From Haladaptatus sp. DJG-WS-42 (lineage in GTDB: Archaea > Halobacteriota > Halobacteria > Halobacteriales > Halococcaceae): DNA of 64,000 nt. The stretch spans positions 2,224,422-2,288,421 of the forward strand of contig NZ_CP147243.1 of NCBI RefSeq assembly GCF_037198285.1, written 5' to 3'. The first letter of the stretch is position 1. Each line of letters starts with the position of its first letter. The notes under the pieces were generated by a model, which had not been told where the DNA came from, searched no databases, and saw nothing but the letters and a program-made list of their open reading frames with translations. The translations under genes and the position numbers were made by a program. Of the stretch, positions 17,911 to 26,418 are shown piece by piece.

Positions 17911-18812
17911 CGGGCGAGCGGTGCCTCCGCGTCTGCTAACTCGGCGAGCACTTCACGGAGTGCATCGAGGTTCTTCTCGCCCATGCGCGAGAGCGGCGGG
18001 CGCATCGCACCCGTGCCGTGCCCGCGGATGGCGAGCGCTTCGTTGATTGGAATGGGGTTGGTCTCGATGAACAGTGCGCGAAACAGCGGCCCGAGTTCGT
18101 AGTGAAGCTCGCGCGCCATGTCGTAGTCGCCATCGAGTGCTGCGCCGACCATCGCACAGGTGCGCTCTGGTTCGACGTTGCCGGCGACGCTGATGGTGCC
18201 GGTCGCGCCCATCGAAATCATCGGGAGCGTGAGGCCGTCGTCGCCAGAGAGCACCGCGAAGTCCTCGCCTTGGGTCTTCTCTAACACTTCGCCGACGCGG
18301 TTCAGGTCGCCGCTCGCGGCCTTGTAGCCGAGGATGTTCGGGTGGTCTGCGAGGTTGACGGCGGTTTGGACCGCGATGTTCCTCCCCGTCCGGCTCGGAA
18401 CGTTGTAGATAATCTGGGGCAGGTCAACCTCGTCTGCGACCGTCCGGAAGTGTTCTTCCATGCCCGCTGGCTCTGGCTTGTTGTAGTACGGCGAGATGAG
18501 CAAGAGGGCGTCTGCGCCCGCGTCTGCGGCGCGGTGCGAGAGCGAGACGGCTTCTTGGGTCGAGTTCGAGCCCGAACCGGCGATGACGGGCACGTCTGAA
18601 ACGGCATCGACAACGCACTCGATGACCTCGATGTGTTCGTCGTGGGTCAGCGTCGCGCTCTCGCCGGTCGTTCCGACGGGCACAAGGCCGTCTACGCCCG
18701 CGGCTTCGAGGCGCTGGGCGTCTGCTGCGAGTTGGTCAAAGTCGATACTCAGGTCGTCTGCGAAGGGCGTGACCATCGCGGGAAACACGCCACTGAATGT
18801 TTGGTCTGTCAT
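17907..18812 (-). CDS. dapA: 4-hydroxy-tetrahydrodipicolinate synthase
   Basis: A 301-residue TIM-barrel aldolase condensing pyruvate with aspartate semialdehyde. Motifs are VPVGTTGESATLTHDEH, the YYNKPEPAG loop, the catalytic Tyr in IIYNVPSRTGRNI and the Schiff-base Lys in GYKAASGDLNRV. It is the first gene of the six-gene minus-strand dap operon. A TATA-like stretch, ACGTAGAAAA on the minus strand at 18831-18840, lies about 20-28 bases upstream of the ATG. Archaea also have related KDG aldolases, but the operon settles the assignment. Confidence 0.95.
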   Translation of the reverse strand: MTDQTFSGVFPAMVTPFADDLSIDFDQLAADAQRLEAAGVDGLVPVGTTGESATLTHDEHIEVIECVVDAVSDVPVIAGSGSNSTQEAVSLSHRAADAGADALLLISPYYNKPEPAGMEEHFRTVADEVDLPQIIYNVPSRTGRNIAVQTAVNLADHPNILGYKAASGDLNRVGEVLEKTQGEDFAVLSGDDGLTLPMISMGATGTISVAGNVEPERTCAMVGAALDGDYDMARELHYELGPLFRALFIETNPIPINEALAIRGHGTGAMRPPLSRMGEKNLDALREVLAELADAEAPLAR

Positions 18813-19159
18813 TGTGGTTGGGGTTGGTGATTTTCTACGTGCGCTCAGTAATCAGAGAGTAGCTCACAACGGAGATGCCAGTTCCGCCGCGAACAAGGTG
18901 TGTTTACGCACGTTTGCGTTTAGGGCCCCAAAAACGTCGCACGCCACCCTCACCACTGGCTGTTGTCGTGGTGGTCGTTGGTGTGGCGCGTCGCATACGA
19001 GTTTCACGGTGTCGCCACTACTTAGGCATTGCGCCAGTTGCGAAGCCTGCCGACGCTCGCTCCGAGTCTCATGGCACAGGTACACACGGTCCGCACCGGC
19101 TTCCTCTCGCAAAACCGGCGAGGGCAAACACCTTTCTTTCGGGCGTCTGAATGCTGGTT
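18813..19159. other. Intergenic region between divergent dapA and NYN gene
   Basis: These 347 bases separate two divergent genes. The left edge holds the likely dapA promoter (18831-18840). The right edge has a pyrimidine-rich AACACCTTTCTTTC near 19127-19140, a possible TATA region for the NYN gene. In between I find no tRNA, no convincing open reading frame (the short ones are Arg/Cys-rich with atypical composition) and no strong hairpin. Confidence 0.5.
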
Positions 19160-19657
19160 ATGGGTATTCACCATACGGGCCAGCGCGTCGCCCTTCTCGT
19201 TGACGCGCAGAATCTCTATCACTCCGCACAGAGCCTCTATTCGCGGAATATCGACTACACAACGCTTCTCAACGAGGCAGTCGATGGCCGTAGACTCACC
19301 CGGGCAATTGCGTACGTGATTCGGGCAGATTCACCAGATGAAGAGAGTTTTTTTGATGCACTGAACGACATCGGTTTTGAGACAAAAATCAAGGACATTC
19401 AGACGTTCGCAGACGGTTCGAAAAAGGCAGACTGGGACGTTGGCATGAGTTTAGACGCCGTCACCCTCGCCCCGCACCACGACACGCTCGTGCTCTGTAC
19501 CGGCGACGGTGACTTCAGCCGCCTCTGTTCGCACGTGCGCCATCAGGGCTGTCGCGTCGAAGTGATGGCGTTCAAAGAATCGACTTCGGAGTCACTCATC
19601 GATGCCGCAGACTCCTTTACGGACTTCAGCGAAAATCGAGATAACTTCTTGCTTTAG
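19160..19657 (+). CDS. NYN-domain protein (LabA/DUF88 family, PIN-like)
   Basis: A 165-residue predicted RNase-fold protein. The NYN signature is complete: an N-terminal RVALLVDAQNLYHSAQSL with the first acidic residue and Asn, a middle DWDVGMSLDAV with acidic residues, and a late LCTGDGDFSRLCSHVRHQGCRVEVMAF. Haloarchaea carry such single-domain proteins; the substrate is unknown. I take the ATG at 19160 (MGIHHTG); an ATG three codons upstream at 19151 is also possible. The stop overlaps the convergent small membrane-protein gene. Confidence 0.85.
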   Translation: MGIHHTGQRVALLVDAQNLYHSAQSLYSRNIDYTTLLNEAVDGRRLTRAIAYVIRADSPDEESFFDALNDIGFETKIKDIQTFADGSKKADWDVGMSLDAVTLAPHHDTLVLCTGDGDFSRLCSHVRHQGCRVEVMAFKESTSESLIDAADSFTDFSENRDNFLL

Positions 19658-19836
19658 ACCGGGCGGCCGGTTTCTGACGTGCCGATGAGAAGCGACCCGG
19701 CAGCCATGCCAAGCGCGGCGAGACCGCCGAGGACGACAGGAACCGCGGAACCGAGGAGGCTAAGCGCGAACAGCACGACGGTGCTTGCGAGCAGAACCAG
19801 CGTGCCAAAGGTTACTTTCGTTTTCTCGTTGCTCAT
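19654..19836 (-). CDS. Small two-helix membrane protein, unknown function
   Basis: A 60-residue protein with a polar N-terminus (MSNEKTKV) and two hydrophobic segments, FGTLVLLASTVVLFALSLLG and AVPVVLGGLAALGMAAGSLLIG, separated by a short turn. This is a plausible helical hairpin. Composition and codon use match the neighbours, and the frame overlaps the NYN stop by only 4 bases. It resembles small conserved haloarchaeal membrane proteins, but I cannot name a family with confidence. Confidence 0.65.
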   Translation of the reverse strand: MSNEKTKVTFGTLVLLASTVVLFALSLLGSAVPVVLGGLAALGMAAGSLLIGTSETGRPV

Positions 19837-19988
19837 ATCCGGGCTATAGAAGTTCTCCCATATGAGCGTTCTGGAAAAACCGTGACACTGCGGCGCATTA
19901 CCAATGATAAATCATGATTGGGGAGTGGGTACAAACACCATGGATGCGGGTAAAAGGCGTTTTATCTCCGAGTCGCAAACACCGGCCA

Positions 19989-20456
19989 ATGAGCAACGCA
20001 GGCGAGCGTGCGGACCTCCGCACCATCGCAGATTACCAGTTTGGCGCGGGTGCGGGAGCCGCCCTCTTCGCGGGCGACATCGACATCGAGCGCTCCAGCA
20101 ACGGCCGCCCTCAACAGATTCGCGTCGATGGCGAGCGCATCGTCTCGTTCGGTCTCGACGGCCGGTTCACTCTCGGCGTTCGCGGTGGCCACCGGCTCCG
20201 TGACGCACTTCCCGCACCACAGGCCCGTGTCGTCGTCGGCGACGAGAGCGAACCGTTCGTCCGCGACGGCAAGAACGTGTTTGCGAAGTTCGTGAGCGAG
20301 GTCGACTCGGAGATTCGCCCCGGCGATGAGGTGCTCGTGGTACACGAAACCGATTCTCTACTTGCGGTTGGACGGGCAGAGTTGTCCGCAACGGCCATGC
20401 GCGACTTTGAGACGGGGATGGCGGTCAAAGTCAGACACGGCGCGTCAGAGCAGTAG
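19989..20456 (+). CDS. PUA-domain protein
   Basis: A 155-residue protein ending in a PUA-type RNA-binding domain. VVVGDESEPFVRDGKNVFAKFV, then EIRPGDEVLVVHETDSLLAVGRAELSA, is the standard PUA pattern of a glycine-rich turn and a 'GDEV.V....LLAVG.A..S' strand pair. The N-terminal part (LRTIADYQFGAGAG) is shared with archaeal PUA proteins related to the tRNA-guanine transglycosylase C-terminal region. The ATG at 19989 is chosen by family alignment; the upstream frame has no supporting features. It precedes nac and the tRNA methyltransferase, suggesting a tRNA/ribosome-related job. Confidence 0.8.
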   Translation: MSNAGERADLRTIADYQFGAGAGAALFAGDIDIERSSNGRPQQIRVDGERIVSFGLDGRFTLGVRGGHRLRDALPAPQARVVVGDESEPFVRDGKNVFAKFVSEVDSEIRPGDEVLVVHETDSLLAVGRAELSATAMRDFETGMAVKVRHGASEQ

Positions 20457-20508
20457 CTGAGCGCGGTCGGTCGCTAGTCTTTTGCCTCCGGGCTTCAAGT
20501 CTGCAGGT

Positions 20509-20907
20509 ATGTTTGGAGGAGGCGGACTCAACCCGCGCAAGATGAAGCAGATGATGAAACAGATGGGCATCGAAGTCGAAGACATCGATGCAGAAGAGGT
20601 CATCATCCGAACGAAAGACGAAGACCTCGTGTTCACGAACGCTGACGTCCAGCAAATGGACGCACAGGGGCAGAAAACCTACCAGATCGTCGGCGAGCCA
20701 GAGTCGCGCCCACGCGGCGAGGGTGGCAGTACGCCCGCCGTCGAGGGCGAGGTTGTAGCTGAAGAAGACGCGTCCACCGAAGTGGACATCCCTGACTCGG
20801 ACGTCGAAATCGTCGCCCAGCGGACGGGCGCGAGCGCCACCGAGGCCCGCGAAGCACTCAAAGCGGAAAACGGCGACCTCGCCGCCGCTATTTCCAGACT
20901 AGAGTGA
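20509..20907 (+). CDS. nac: Nascent polypeptide-associated complex protein
   Basis: A 132-residue archaeal NAC (alpha-type homodimer) that binds nascent chains at the ribosome exit. The N-terminal [23 protein letters not shown] is diagnostic. The NAC beta-barrel follows ([20 protein letters not shown]...TYQIVGE). An acidic linker leads to a C-terminal UBA domain ([20 protein letters not shown]). The start at 20509 is preceded by an AGGT purine stretch. Its stop overlaps the GTG start of the methyltransferase (GTGA), so the two are translationally coupled. Confidence 0.94.
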   Translation: MFGGGGLNPRKMKQMMKQMGIEVEDIDAEEVIIRTKDEDLVFTNADVQQMDAQGQKTYQIVGEPESRPRGEGGSTPAVEGEVVAEEDASTEVDIPDSDVEIVAQRTGASATEAREALKAENGDLAAAISRLE

Positions 20908-21626
20908 CCGTCCTACTGGTTCACGGCTCTCGTGAGTACCTGCGCGAGCCGGGCGATGAGTTACAAACAGACCTTGGCGTCTTGCAGATTCCCGAAGACG
21001 TGGAACCCGGGCAGACGCTCTACACGCATCTGGACGAGGAGTTCACCGTCCGCCGGATGCGCGGCCCCGACCTGTTCAACCACTTAGAGCGGACGGGCGC
21101 GCCGATGCTCCCGCGCGACATTGGCCTCATCATCGGCACCGTTGGCCTCGCCGCGGACGACCGCGTGCTCGACGCAGGCACTGGCACGGGCATTCTCTCC
21201 GCGTACATGGGACGGATGGGTGCGGACGTGACGACGTTCGAGCGAAACGAGGAGTTTGCCGACGTGGCGCGCCAGAACATGCAGATGGCTGGTGTCGCAG
21301 AGACGGTCGACGTGCGAACCGGCGACATCACCGACAATCTGGACGACCTTGGCGAGTTCGACGTGCTCACCCTCGACACGGGCGACGCCGCAGACGTCGT
21401 CACCCACGCCCCCGACCTGCTCGCACCCGGTGGGTTCGTCGCCATCTACTCGCCGTTCGTCGAGCACACGCGCGATGCGGTTGAGGCTGCCCGCGAGGCT
21501 GGCCTCTCAGACGTCGAAACTATCGAAACCATCCAGCGCAAGATGGACTTCGACGACCGCGGTTCGCGGCCCTCGACGAAAGGCGTTGGGCACACGGGCT
21601 ACCTCACGTTCGCAAGAAACAGCTAA
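20904..21626 (+). CDS. trmI: tRNA (adenine-N1)-methyltransferase, TrmI type
   Basis: A 240-residue SAM-dependent methyltransferase that makes m1A in tRNA (positions 57/58 in archaea). An N-terminal beta-domain (about residues 1-70) precedes a class I fold with motif [20 protein letters not shown], followed by TFERNEEF and the LDTGDAADV region in place of the catalytic Asp motif. The C-terminal [17 protein letters not shown] is the family tail. The start codon is GTG in GTGA overlap with nac. The stop directly abuts the convergent secreted-protein gene. Confidence 0.9.
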   Translation: MTVLLVHGSREYLREPGDELQTDLGVLQIPEDVEPGQTLYTHLDEEFTVRRMRGPDLFNHLERTGAPMLPRDIGLIIGTVGLAADDRVLDAGTGTGILSAYMGRMGADVTTFERNEEFADVARQNMQMAGVAETVDVRTGDITDNLDDLGEFDVLTLDTGDAADVVTHAPDLLAPGGFVAIYSPFVEHTRDAVEAAREAGLSDVETIETIQRKMDFDDRGSRPSTKGVGHTGYLTFARNS

Positions 21627-23255
21627 TCAGGCCGCCACCGACGAGTTCGTAGCGGTGTCGGTGACATTTTCTGTCGTATTGAGAATCGTCGTCGTCACAT
21701 CGGCAGTCGTGTTGCGGGGGTCGTCGGTGACGTTCCCGCCAATCGGATCTTGGGTTACGTTGTCGCCACCACGGTCTGACTCGTCTGTTTTGTCGCTTTC
21801 GCGAGCACCACCGTCGAGGGTGGCTGTGCCGTTTTCGATAGTGAATGTGAACGCGGCACCGAATCGGCCTTTGGCGACTTCGATGTCGAGCGTGTCGGTG
21901 GCGTCAGTCGCAAACTGCACCGTCCCATCTGCGTTTGTCCGGCCAACCTCGCGGCCGTCAGCGTAGACGAGCGCGCCGGGAACGGGTTCGTTTTCGTACG
22001 AAATCGTCACCGTCGCAACGCCGTTTTCGACGGTTGCGTCTGCATTTAAGTCACGAAAAACTGACTCGCGTTCGTTTTGGGTATTAAAATCGAATTCGAG
22101 TTCACCTTCTGCTTCACCACGGACGCCTGTGATGGTCACGTCACCGTCCGGAAGGGTGAGCGTGAGTTGTCCGTCTGCATTCGTCGTCCCCACCCGCTCG
22201 CCGTTCACCCTGATAGCGACATCACCGGCCACTTCGCCGTTCGAAAGCGCTTGAATCGTCACTTCTTGGCCGGGTGCGGCCGTCCCCTGCGCGACCACGA
22301 GAGCGAGTTCATCGCCGCGGTTGCTATCCGCCCCGCTTCCGCGTTTGAGCGATTCATCGAGCGAGAACACCGTCCCGGTCGAGGCGTCCACGAGTACGGT
22401 CGCCGTTCCGACGCCAGTCGCCGTGTCAAGCCTGAATTCGAAGCGGTAGAAGCCGCGTCGTTCGTTCACGCCGGATTTGGTTAGTTGCCAGCCATCTGCC
22501 GGGCCGCGAAGCGCCTCGCGTGCCGCCGAGAGAGCCTCGCGCTGGGTGATGGAGACGCTGTTGTCGTCGTCTCGCTGGTGTTTCGTCGTCCGTGACCGGT
22601 CGGTGTCGCCGTTGTCGACGCGGATGGTCAGGCCGTCGTCGGTGTCGAGGTGGACGTTGCCGTTCGCTTCACCGACGAACCGCTTGTGGAGCGCAGAGGC
22701 CCCCGGCCCAGTGAGTGGTTCGAGGTCGCTTGCGGCTCCGGACAGGGTGCTCTGATTTACTCCCACCGCGGAGAGTTCGAGGCCTGAGAGCCGCTCGAGG
22801 CGAGCTTCGGTCTGTTCGATGCTTCGAAGCACGTTCTCCGCCCGTGCGTTGAGCATGGCAAGCCGCTGTGCGTACTGAGCGCGGGTGAGTTCGCCCGATT
22901 CGTACTGCGCGGTCACCCGTTCGTACGCTGCCTGGATGTCCGTTGCTCTCGCGTCGAGTCGTTCGATGCGTTGGGCGACGATTCGAGCCTGCGTGCTCGC
23001 GTTCGCCGTATCGACCTGGCTCTCGAACACTTCGTCGTCGAACTCGGTCTGGAGGCTATCGCCCGTCGTGGCCATCACTGTCGAGAGTTGCGCACCAACA
23101 GTAACAGACACGTTTGAATCGTTTTCCGCCGCTTGCTGGGCGCTCGCGCTTGCAGGTTCACTGCTCACGTCGAACGGAAGGCCCAGCACAGGGGCGGCTC
23201 CACCGATGACGAGGAGCGCCACGAGGAGCACAGCGAGGTTCTTCCCCAGTGTCAT
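21627..23255 (-). CDS. Secreted haloarchaeal protein with PepSY-like and Ig-like segments
   Basis: A 542-residue protein of unknown function. Residues 1-40 form a Sec-type signal (LAVLLVALLVIGGAAPVLG). Residues about 85-165 look helical or coiled-coil (AQRIERLDARATDIQAAYERV...EQTEARLERL). Residues about 235-305 resemble PepSY (SITQREALSAAREAL, GFYRFEFRLDT, ATVLVDASTGTVFSLDE). Then two Ig/carboxypeptidase-regulatory-like repeats each end in an NADG turn (RVGTTNADGQLTLTLPDG and EVGRTNADGTVQFATDA). The Ser/Thr/Asn-rich tail has NVT/NTT glycosylation-type sites. No C-terminal anchor is visible. A clear TATA box lies 26-35 bases upstream. Confidence 0.75.
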   Translation of the reverse strand: MTLGKNLAVLLVALLVIGGAAPVLGLPFDVSSEPASASAQQAAENDSNVSVTVGAQLSTVMATTGDSLQTEFDDEVFESQVDTANASTQARIVAQRIERLDARATDIQAAYERVTAQYESGELTRAQYAQRLAMLNARAENVLRSIEQTEARLERLSGLELSAVGVNQSTLSGAASDLEPLTGPGASALHKRFVGEANGNVHLDTDDGLTIRVDNGDTDRSRTTKHQRDDDNSVSITQREALSAAREALRGPADGWQLTKSGVNERRGFYRFEFRLDTATGVGTATVLVDASTGTVFSLDESLKRGSGADSNRGDELALVVAQGTAAPGQEVTIQALSNGEVAGDVAIRVNGERVGTTNADGQLTLTLPDGDVTITGVRGEAEGELEFDFNTQNERESVFRDLNADATVENGVATVTISYENEPVPGALVYADGREVGRTNADGTVQFATDATDTLDIEVAKGRFGAAFTFTIENGTATLDGGARESDKTDESDRGGDNVTQDPIGGNVTDDPRNTTADVTTTILNTTENVTDTATNSSVAA

Positions 23256-23280
23256 TGTCAGTATTTCTATCCTATTACAG

Positions 23281-23320
23281 TATAAAAGGGCAACACCGTT
23301 TGTAACGGTTTGAGACCGTT
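23281..23320 (-). promoter_or_regulatory. TATA box plus triple 6-mer operator-like array
   Basis: TATAAAAGGG at 23281-23290 (CCCTTTTATA on the minus strand) sits 26-35 bases upstream of the secreted-protein ATG at 23255. Directly behind it are ACCGTT (23295-23300), AACGGT (23304-23309) and ACCGTT (23315-23320), an interlocked inverted repeat in the position where an activator or repressor would bind. Confidence 0.6.
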
Positions 23321-23425
23321 CATGCGCCGAATTCGATAGATATGAACTGTCTGACGAGCGTCTGACGCTCGATTCTGTGGGCGTCTTCGGGGGTTTATAC
23401 CCTTGCTAAGGGCCGCTGGCCGCGG

Positions 23426-23740
23426 TCAGTGGTCGTCTTCGCGCCATCGGTGTTCGCAATTGGTACAGACGAAAAAGCGTGTCTCGCTTTCGTCAGCCGA
23501 GCGAATCTGCTGCATGTACCAGTAGGCTTCGTCGTTCTCACACTGCGGACAGTGAACCTTCGTCGTTGGGAGGCCGCGGTCTTCGGCGTCGCTCACGTCT
23601 ACGATCTCCGAGACCTCTTGGCTCTCGGTGAGGACGTAGTTTTTGTTCGCGTCTTTGAGCTTCGTGAAGTCACACTGACTGCACACCCATTCGCCGTCCT
23701 CTGCGCGCATCATCGAGCCACATTCGTCGCAGAATTCCAT
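23426..23740 (-). CDS. tfs: Transcription elongation factor TFS
   Basis: A 104-residue archaeal TFS (TFIIS-like) protein that rescues stalled RNA polymerase by stimulating transcript cleavage. It has an N-terminal zinc ribbon (MEFCDECGSMM...WVCSQC) and a C-terminal one (VHCPQCENDEAYWYMQQIR...FFVCTNCEHRWRE). The catalytic Asp-Glu pair is in RSADESETRFF. Length and order match the family exactly. It is likely monocistronic. Confidence 0.95.
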   Translation of the reverse strand: MEFCDECGSMMRAEDGEWVCSQCDFTKLKDANKNYVLTESQEVSEIVDVSDAEDRGLPTTKVHCPQCENDEAYWYMQQIRSADESETRFFVCTNCEHRWREDDH

Positions 23741-23817
23741 ACCACGCTTAGGAAACTGGGGTCACTTATATTGTTGGTTGTCGGCTCAGGTTGGGCCGAA
23801 ACCCTGAAACGTGGTGT

Positions 23818-24075
23818 TCAGGCGTCGCCTTCCGATTGGCCGGGCTCGCCAACGGCCGCGATTGGCATGTACATGAACAGGTCGTTTCTGAGCTCTTCGA
23901 CGGTCTCGTACATGGCGCTTGGCACCTGCTTCATGACGCTCGTGAGCGTTGCCTCGCCGTCCGCGAGTAGTACCGTCACGTCAGCGAGTTCCGCCATCGC
24001 GTCCGTCCGCGAGATAGGGTATGAAAGTTCTGAGAGCGTCCCATCGACGCGGCTTAATTTAACGACTCGTGCCAT
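23818..24075 (-). CDS. DUF5789-like small haloarchaeal protein
   Basis: An 85-residue conserved haloarchaeal protein of unknown function. MARVVKLSRVDGTLSELSYPISR opens the protein, followed by ADVTVLLADGEATLTSVMKQVP and VEELRNDLFMYMPIAAVG. This resembles the small DUF5789 proteins, which are abundant in Halobacteria. The ATG at 24075 is used because upstream codons are unlike the family. An A/T-rich CTATTAGTATG at 24099-24109 lies at TATA distance. Confidence 0.7.
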   Translation of the reverse strand: MARVVKLSRVDGTLSELSYPISRTDAMAELADVTVLLADGEATLTSVMKQVPSAMYETVEELRNDLFMYMPIAAVGEPGQSEGDA

Positions 24076-24302
24076 GGCAGGAGAGTCTGTTGCCACCCCT
24101 ATTAGTATGTTGCTATTAATAATGAACAATTTGGGGTGCGTTTCGTGCAACCACTCCCTACTACTCACCAGGCGAACGCCCCCGAGAAGTAGCGTACAAA
24201 CCAACACACGCAACGACTGTCATCGATGTGTAATCGTCCGGACACACTGCTTCACCGCATTGGAAACCATTTTCGGGCGCATCACCATATCACGAACAAC
24301 GA

Positions 24303-25562
24303 ATGGTTCTCGGAACAGACCGGCGCGTCCTCGTCCTCGCACTGGCGAGAATGGCAGACGCCATTGGCAACTCGTTTCTCATCATCGTCCTGCCGTTGTA
24401 TCTCGCCTCGGACATCATTCCGCTGGAGGGCTTGCTCGGGGCGACCGTTCCGCTTCTCGGTATCACCGTTACCACTGAACTCCTGATTGGCGTGTTGCTC
24501 TCGCTGTTTGGCTTTCTGAACTCCTTTGCCCAGCCGTTTACCGGCCGCCTCTCAGACCGCACCGGCAAACGCCGCATCTACATTCTCTTTGGCCTCGTCT
24601 TGCTCGGCGCTGCGAGCGCGGCCTACGTCTTCGCGCCGAACTACGAGACGCTCGTTCTGTTGCGTGCGCTGCAGGGACTCGGCGCGGCCTTTACCATCCC
24701 TGTCACCATCGCGCTCGTAAACGAACTCGCCACCACCGAATCGCGCGGCGGCAACCTCGGCGTGTTCAACACCTTCCGCCTCATCGGCTTTGGCTTCGGG
24801 CCTATCATCGCGGGCCTCGTCGTCGCCGCTGGCCCATATTCGTTCTACGGCATCTCGCTGAGTGGCTTCGACGCCGCCTTCTACGCCGCCGCACTCGGCG
24901 CGTTCATCAGTGTTGGGCTCGTTACGGCGTTCGTCGCAGACCCCGAGAAAACGGGCGACCTCGCTGCAGACGACCTCTCCTTTCAGGTGCGCGACCCGAC
25001 CGGGAGGCAGACGCTTGACCCCGTCTTCGCCCTCGGCGTGGCGACGCTGTTCATGGGCATCTCGATTGCGCTGTTTGCCACCCTCCAAGAGAACGTGAAC
25101 ACCCGTCTCGGCCAAGACGAGTTTCTGTTCTCCATCCAGTTCGCCGCCGTCATCATCGCAAACGTCCTCCTGCAAGTTCCCATTGGCCGCGCAAGCGACC
25201 AGTACGGCCGCCGCCCGTTCCTCCTCGGCGGCTTCCTCCTGCTCGCGCCCGCTGTCTTCGTCCAAGGAATCGTCACCACGCCGCTGACCATGATTGTCGC
25301 CCGCCTCATCCACGGCGTCGCGGTGGCGATGGTGTTCGCCCCCGGCCTCGCGGTGGCTGGAGACCTCGCAAAAGAGGGCCAGTCGGGCACCACCCTTTCG
25401 GTGCTCACCATGGCTTTCGGACTCGGAACCGCAATCGGGCCGCTCGCCTCCGGCTACCTCGTGCGGTTTAGTTTCCTCACGCCGTTTGCGTTCTCCGCGG
25501 TGCTCGCGGTGGTTGCACTCGCGCTCGTGTACTCGCAGGTAGAAGAAACGCTGCCCGCCTGA
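24303..25562 (+). CDS. MFS transporter
   Basis: A 419-residue major-facilitator permease with about 12 transmembrane helices. The motif-A loop after helix 2 reads GRLSDRTGKRRIYILFGL and the equivalent after helix 8 reads GRASDQYGRRPFLLGG. EGRLxP-like features and the ERLATT/STESRGGNLG loop between helices 4 and 5 are typical of drug/metabolite exporters. The substrate is not predictable. Its stop touches the stop of the convergent enoyl-CoA hydratase gene. Confidence 0.9.
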   Translation: MVLGTDRRVLVLALARMADAIGNSFLIIVLPLYLASDIIPLEGLLGATVPLLGITVTTELLIGVLLSLFGFLNSFAQPFTGRLSDRTGKRRIYILFGLVLLGAASAAYVFAPNYETLVLLRALQGLGAAFTIPVTIALVNELATTESRGGNLGVFNTFRLIGFGFGPIIAGLVVAAGPYSFYGISLSGFDAAFYAAALGAFISVGLVTAFVADPEKTGDLAADDLSFQVRDPTGRQTLDPVFALGVATLFMGISIALFATLQENVNTRLGQDEFLFSIQFAAVIIANVLLQVPIGRASDQYGRRPFLLGGFLLLAPAVFVQGIVTTPLTMIVARLIHGVAVAMVFAPGLAVAGDLAKEGQSGTTLSVLTMAFGLGTAIGPLASGYLVRFSFLTPFAFSAVLAVVALALVYSQVEETLPA

Positions 25563-26336
25563 TTATTCGAAGTCTGGGTCGCGCTTTTCGACGAACGCGG
25601 TCATGCCCTCGCGCTGGTCGTCAGTGCCAAACAGCGAACTCCAGATGCGTCGCTCGTAGGTGAGCCCCGAATCGAGGGTCATCTCGTGGACCTGGTTCAG
25701 TGACTCTTTTGCCGCCTGCATGGCGAATTTCGGTTTGGCTTCGAGTTCTTTTGCCATCTCCATCACACGCGAGGAGAGCTGGTCGTGGGCGACGACTTCC
25801 CCAACGAGCCCCATCTCGTTTGCGTCCTGTGCGTCCACGCGCTCGCCGAAGAAGACGAGGCGACGGGCGAGTTCGTCGCCAACGAGGCGCGAGAGGCGCT
25901 GGGTGCCGCCCCAACCGGGGATGATGCCCAGGTCGATTTCCGTTTGGCCGAGGACGGCGCGCTCGCTCGCCACGCGGAGGTCACACGCGAGGGCGAGTTC
26001 ACAGCCGCCGCCGAAGGCGTAGCCGTTGATGGCCGCGATGACCGGCGCGGGGAACTCCTCTAAGAGGTCAGTAACCCGGTGACCCTGCTCTGCGTAGGCC
26101 TGTCCGTCCGCCACCGAGAGGTCTTTCATGAAGGAGATGTCCGCGCCCGCGACGAACGCCTTGTCGCCCGCACCGGTGAGGATGAGCACGCGCGCACCCT
26201 CGTCTTTCGCCTCACCGAGCGCTGCTTCGAGCGCGTCTAGCGTTTCCGTGTTCATCGCGTTCAATCGGTCTGGTCGGTCGACGGTAATCGTCGCAATTTC
26301 GCCATCCCACTCGAGGTTCACGGTGTCCCATGACAT
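25563..26336 (-). CDS. Enoyl-CoA hydratase/isomerase family protein
   Basis: A 257-residue crotonase-fold enzyme. The first oxyanion segment is KAFVAGADISFMKD and the second is INGYAFGGGCELALACDLRVASE. The catalytic Glu pair region EIDLGIIPGWGGTQRL matches short-chain enoyl-CoA hydratases: Glu within QTEIDLG and Gly-Gly-Thr-Gln. The C-terminal helix ends EGMTAFVEKRDPDF. The start at 26336 (MSWDTVNLEW) is preferred; an upstream extension would cover the intergenic region. It is one of two such paralogues in the window (the other at 55.7 kb). Confidence 0.93.
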   Translation of the reverse strand: MSWDTVNLEWDGEIATITVDRPDRLNAMNTETLDALEAALGEAKDEGARVLILTGAGDKAFVAGADISFMKDLSVADGQAYAEQGHRVTDLLEEFPAPVIAAINGYAFGGGCELALACDLRVASERAVLGQTEIDLGIIPGWGGTQRLSRLVGDELARRLVFFGERVDAQDANEMGLVGEVVAHDQLSSRVMEMAKELEAKPKFAMQAAKESLNQVHEMTLDSGLTYERRIWSSLFGTDDQREGMTAFVEKRDPDFE

Positions 26337-26418
26337 GGCAACACCGATGGGAAGGACGGGCTTAATCGTTGCCCCGCAGTCAGAAAGGCCAATGTACCAC
26401 CCGTTCGTACGGCGACAT

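Noticed and set aside
18864-19127. 87-codon minus-strand frame between dapA and the NYN gene
   Set aside because: Composition unlike neighbouring proteins, no start region features and no recognisable domain. Treated as intergenic.
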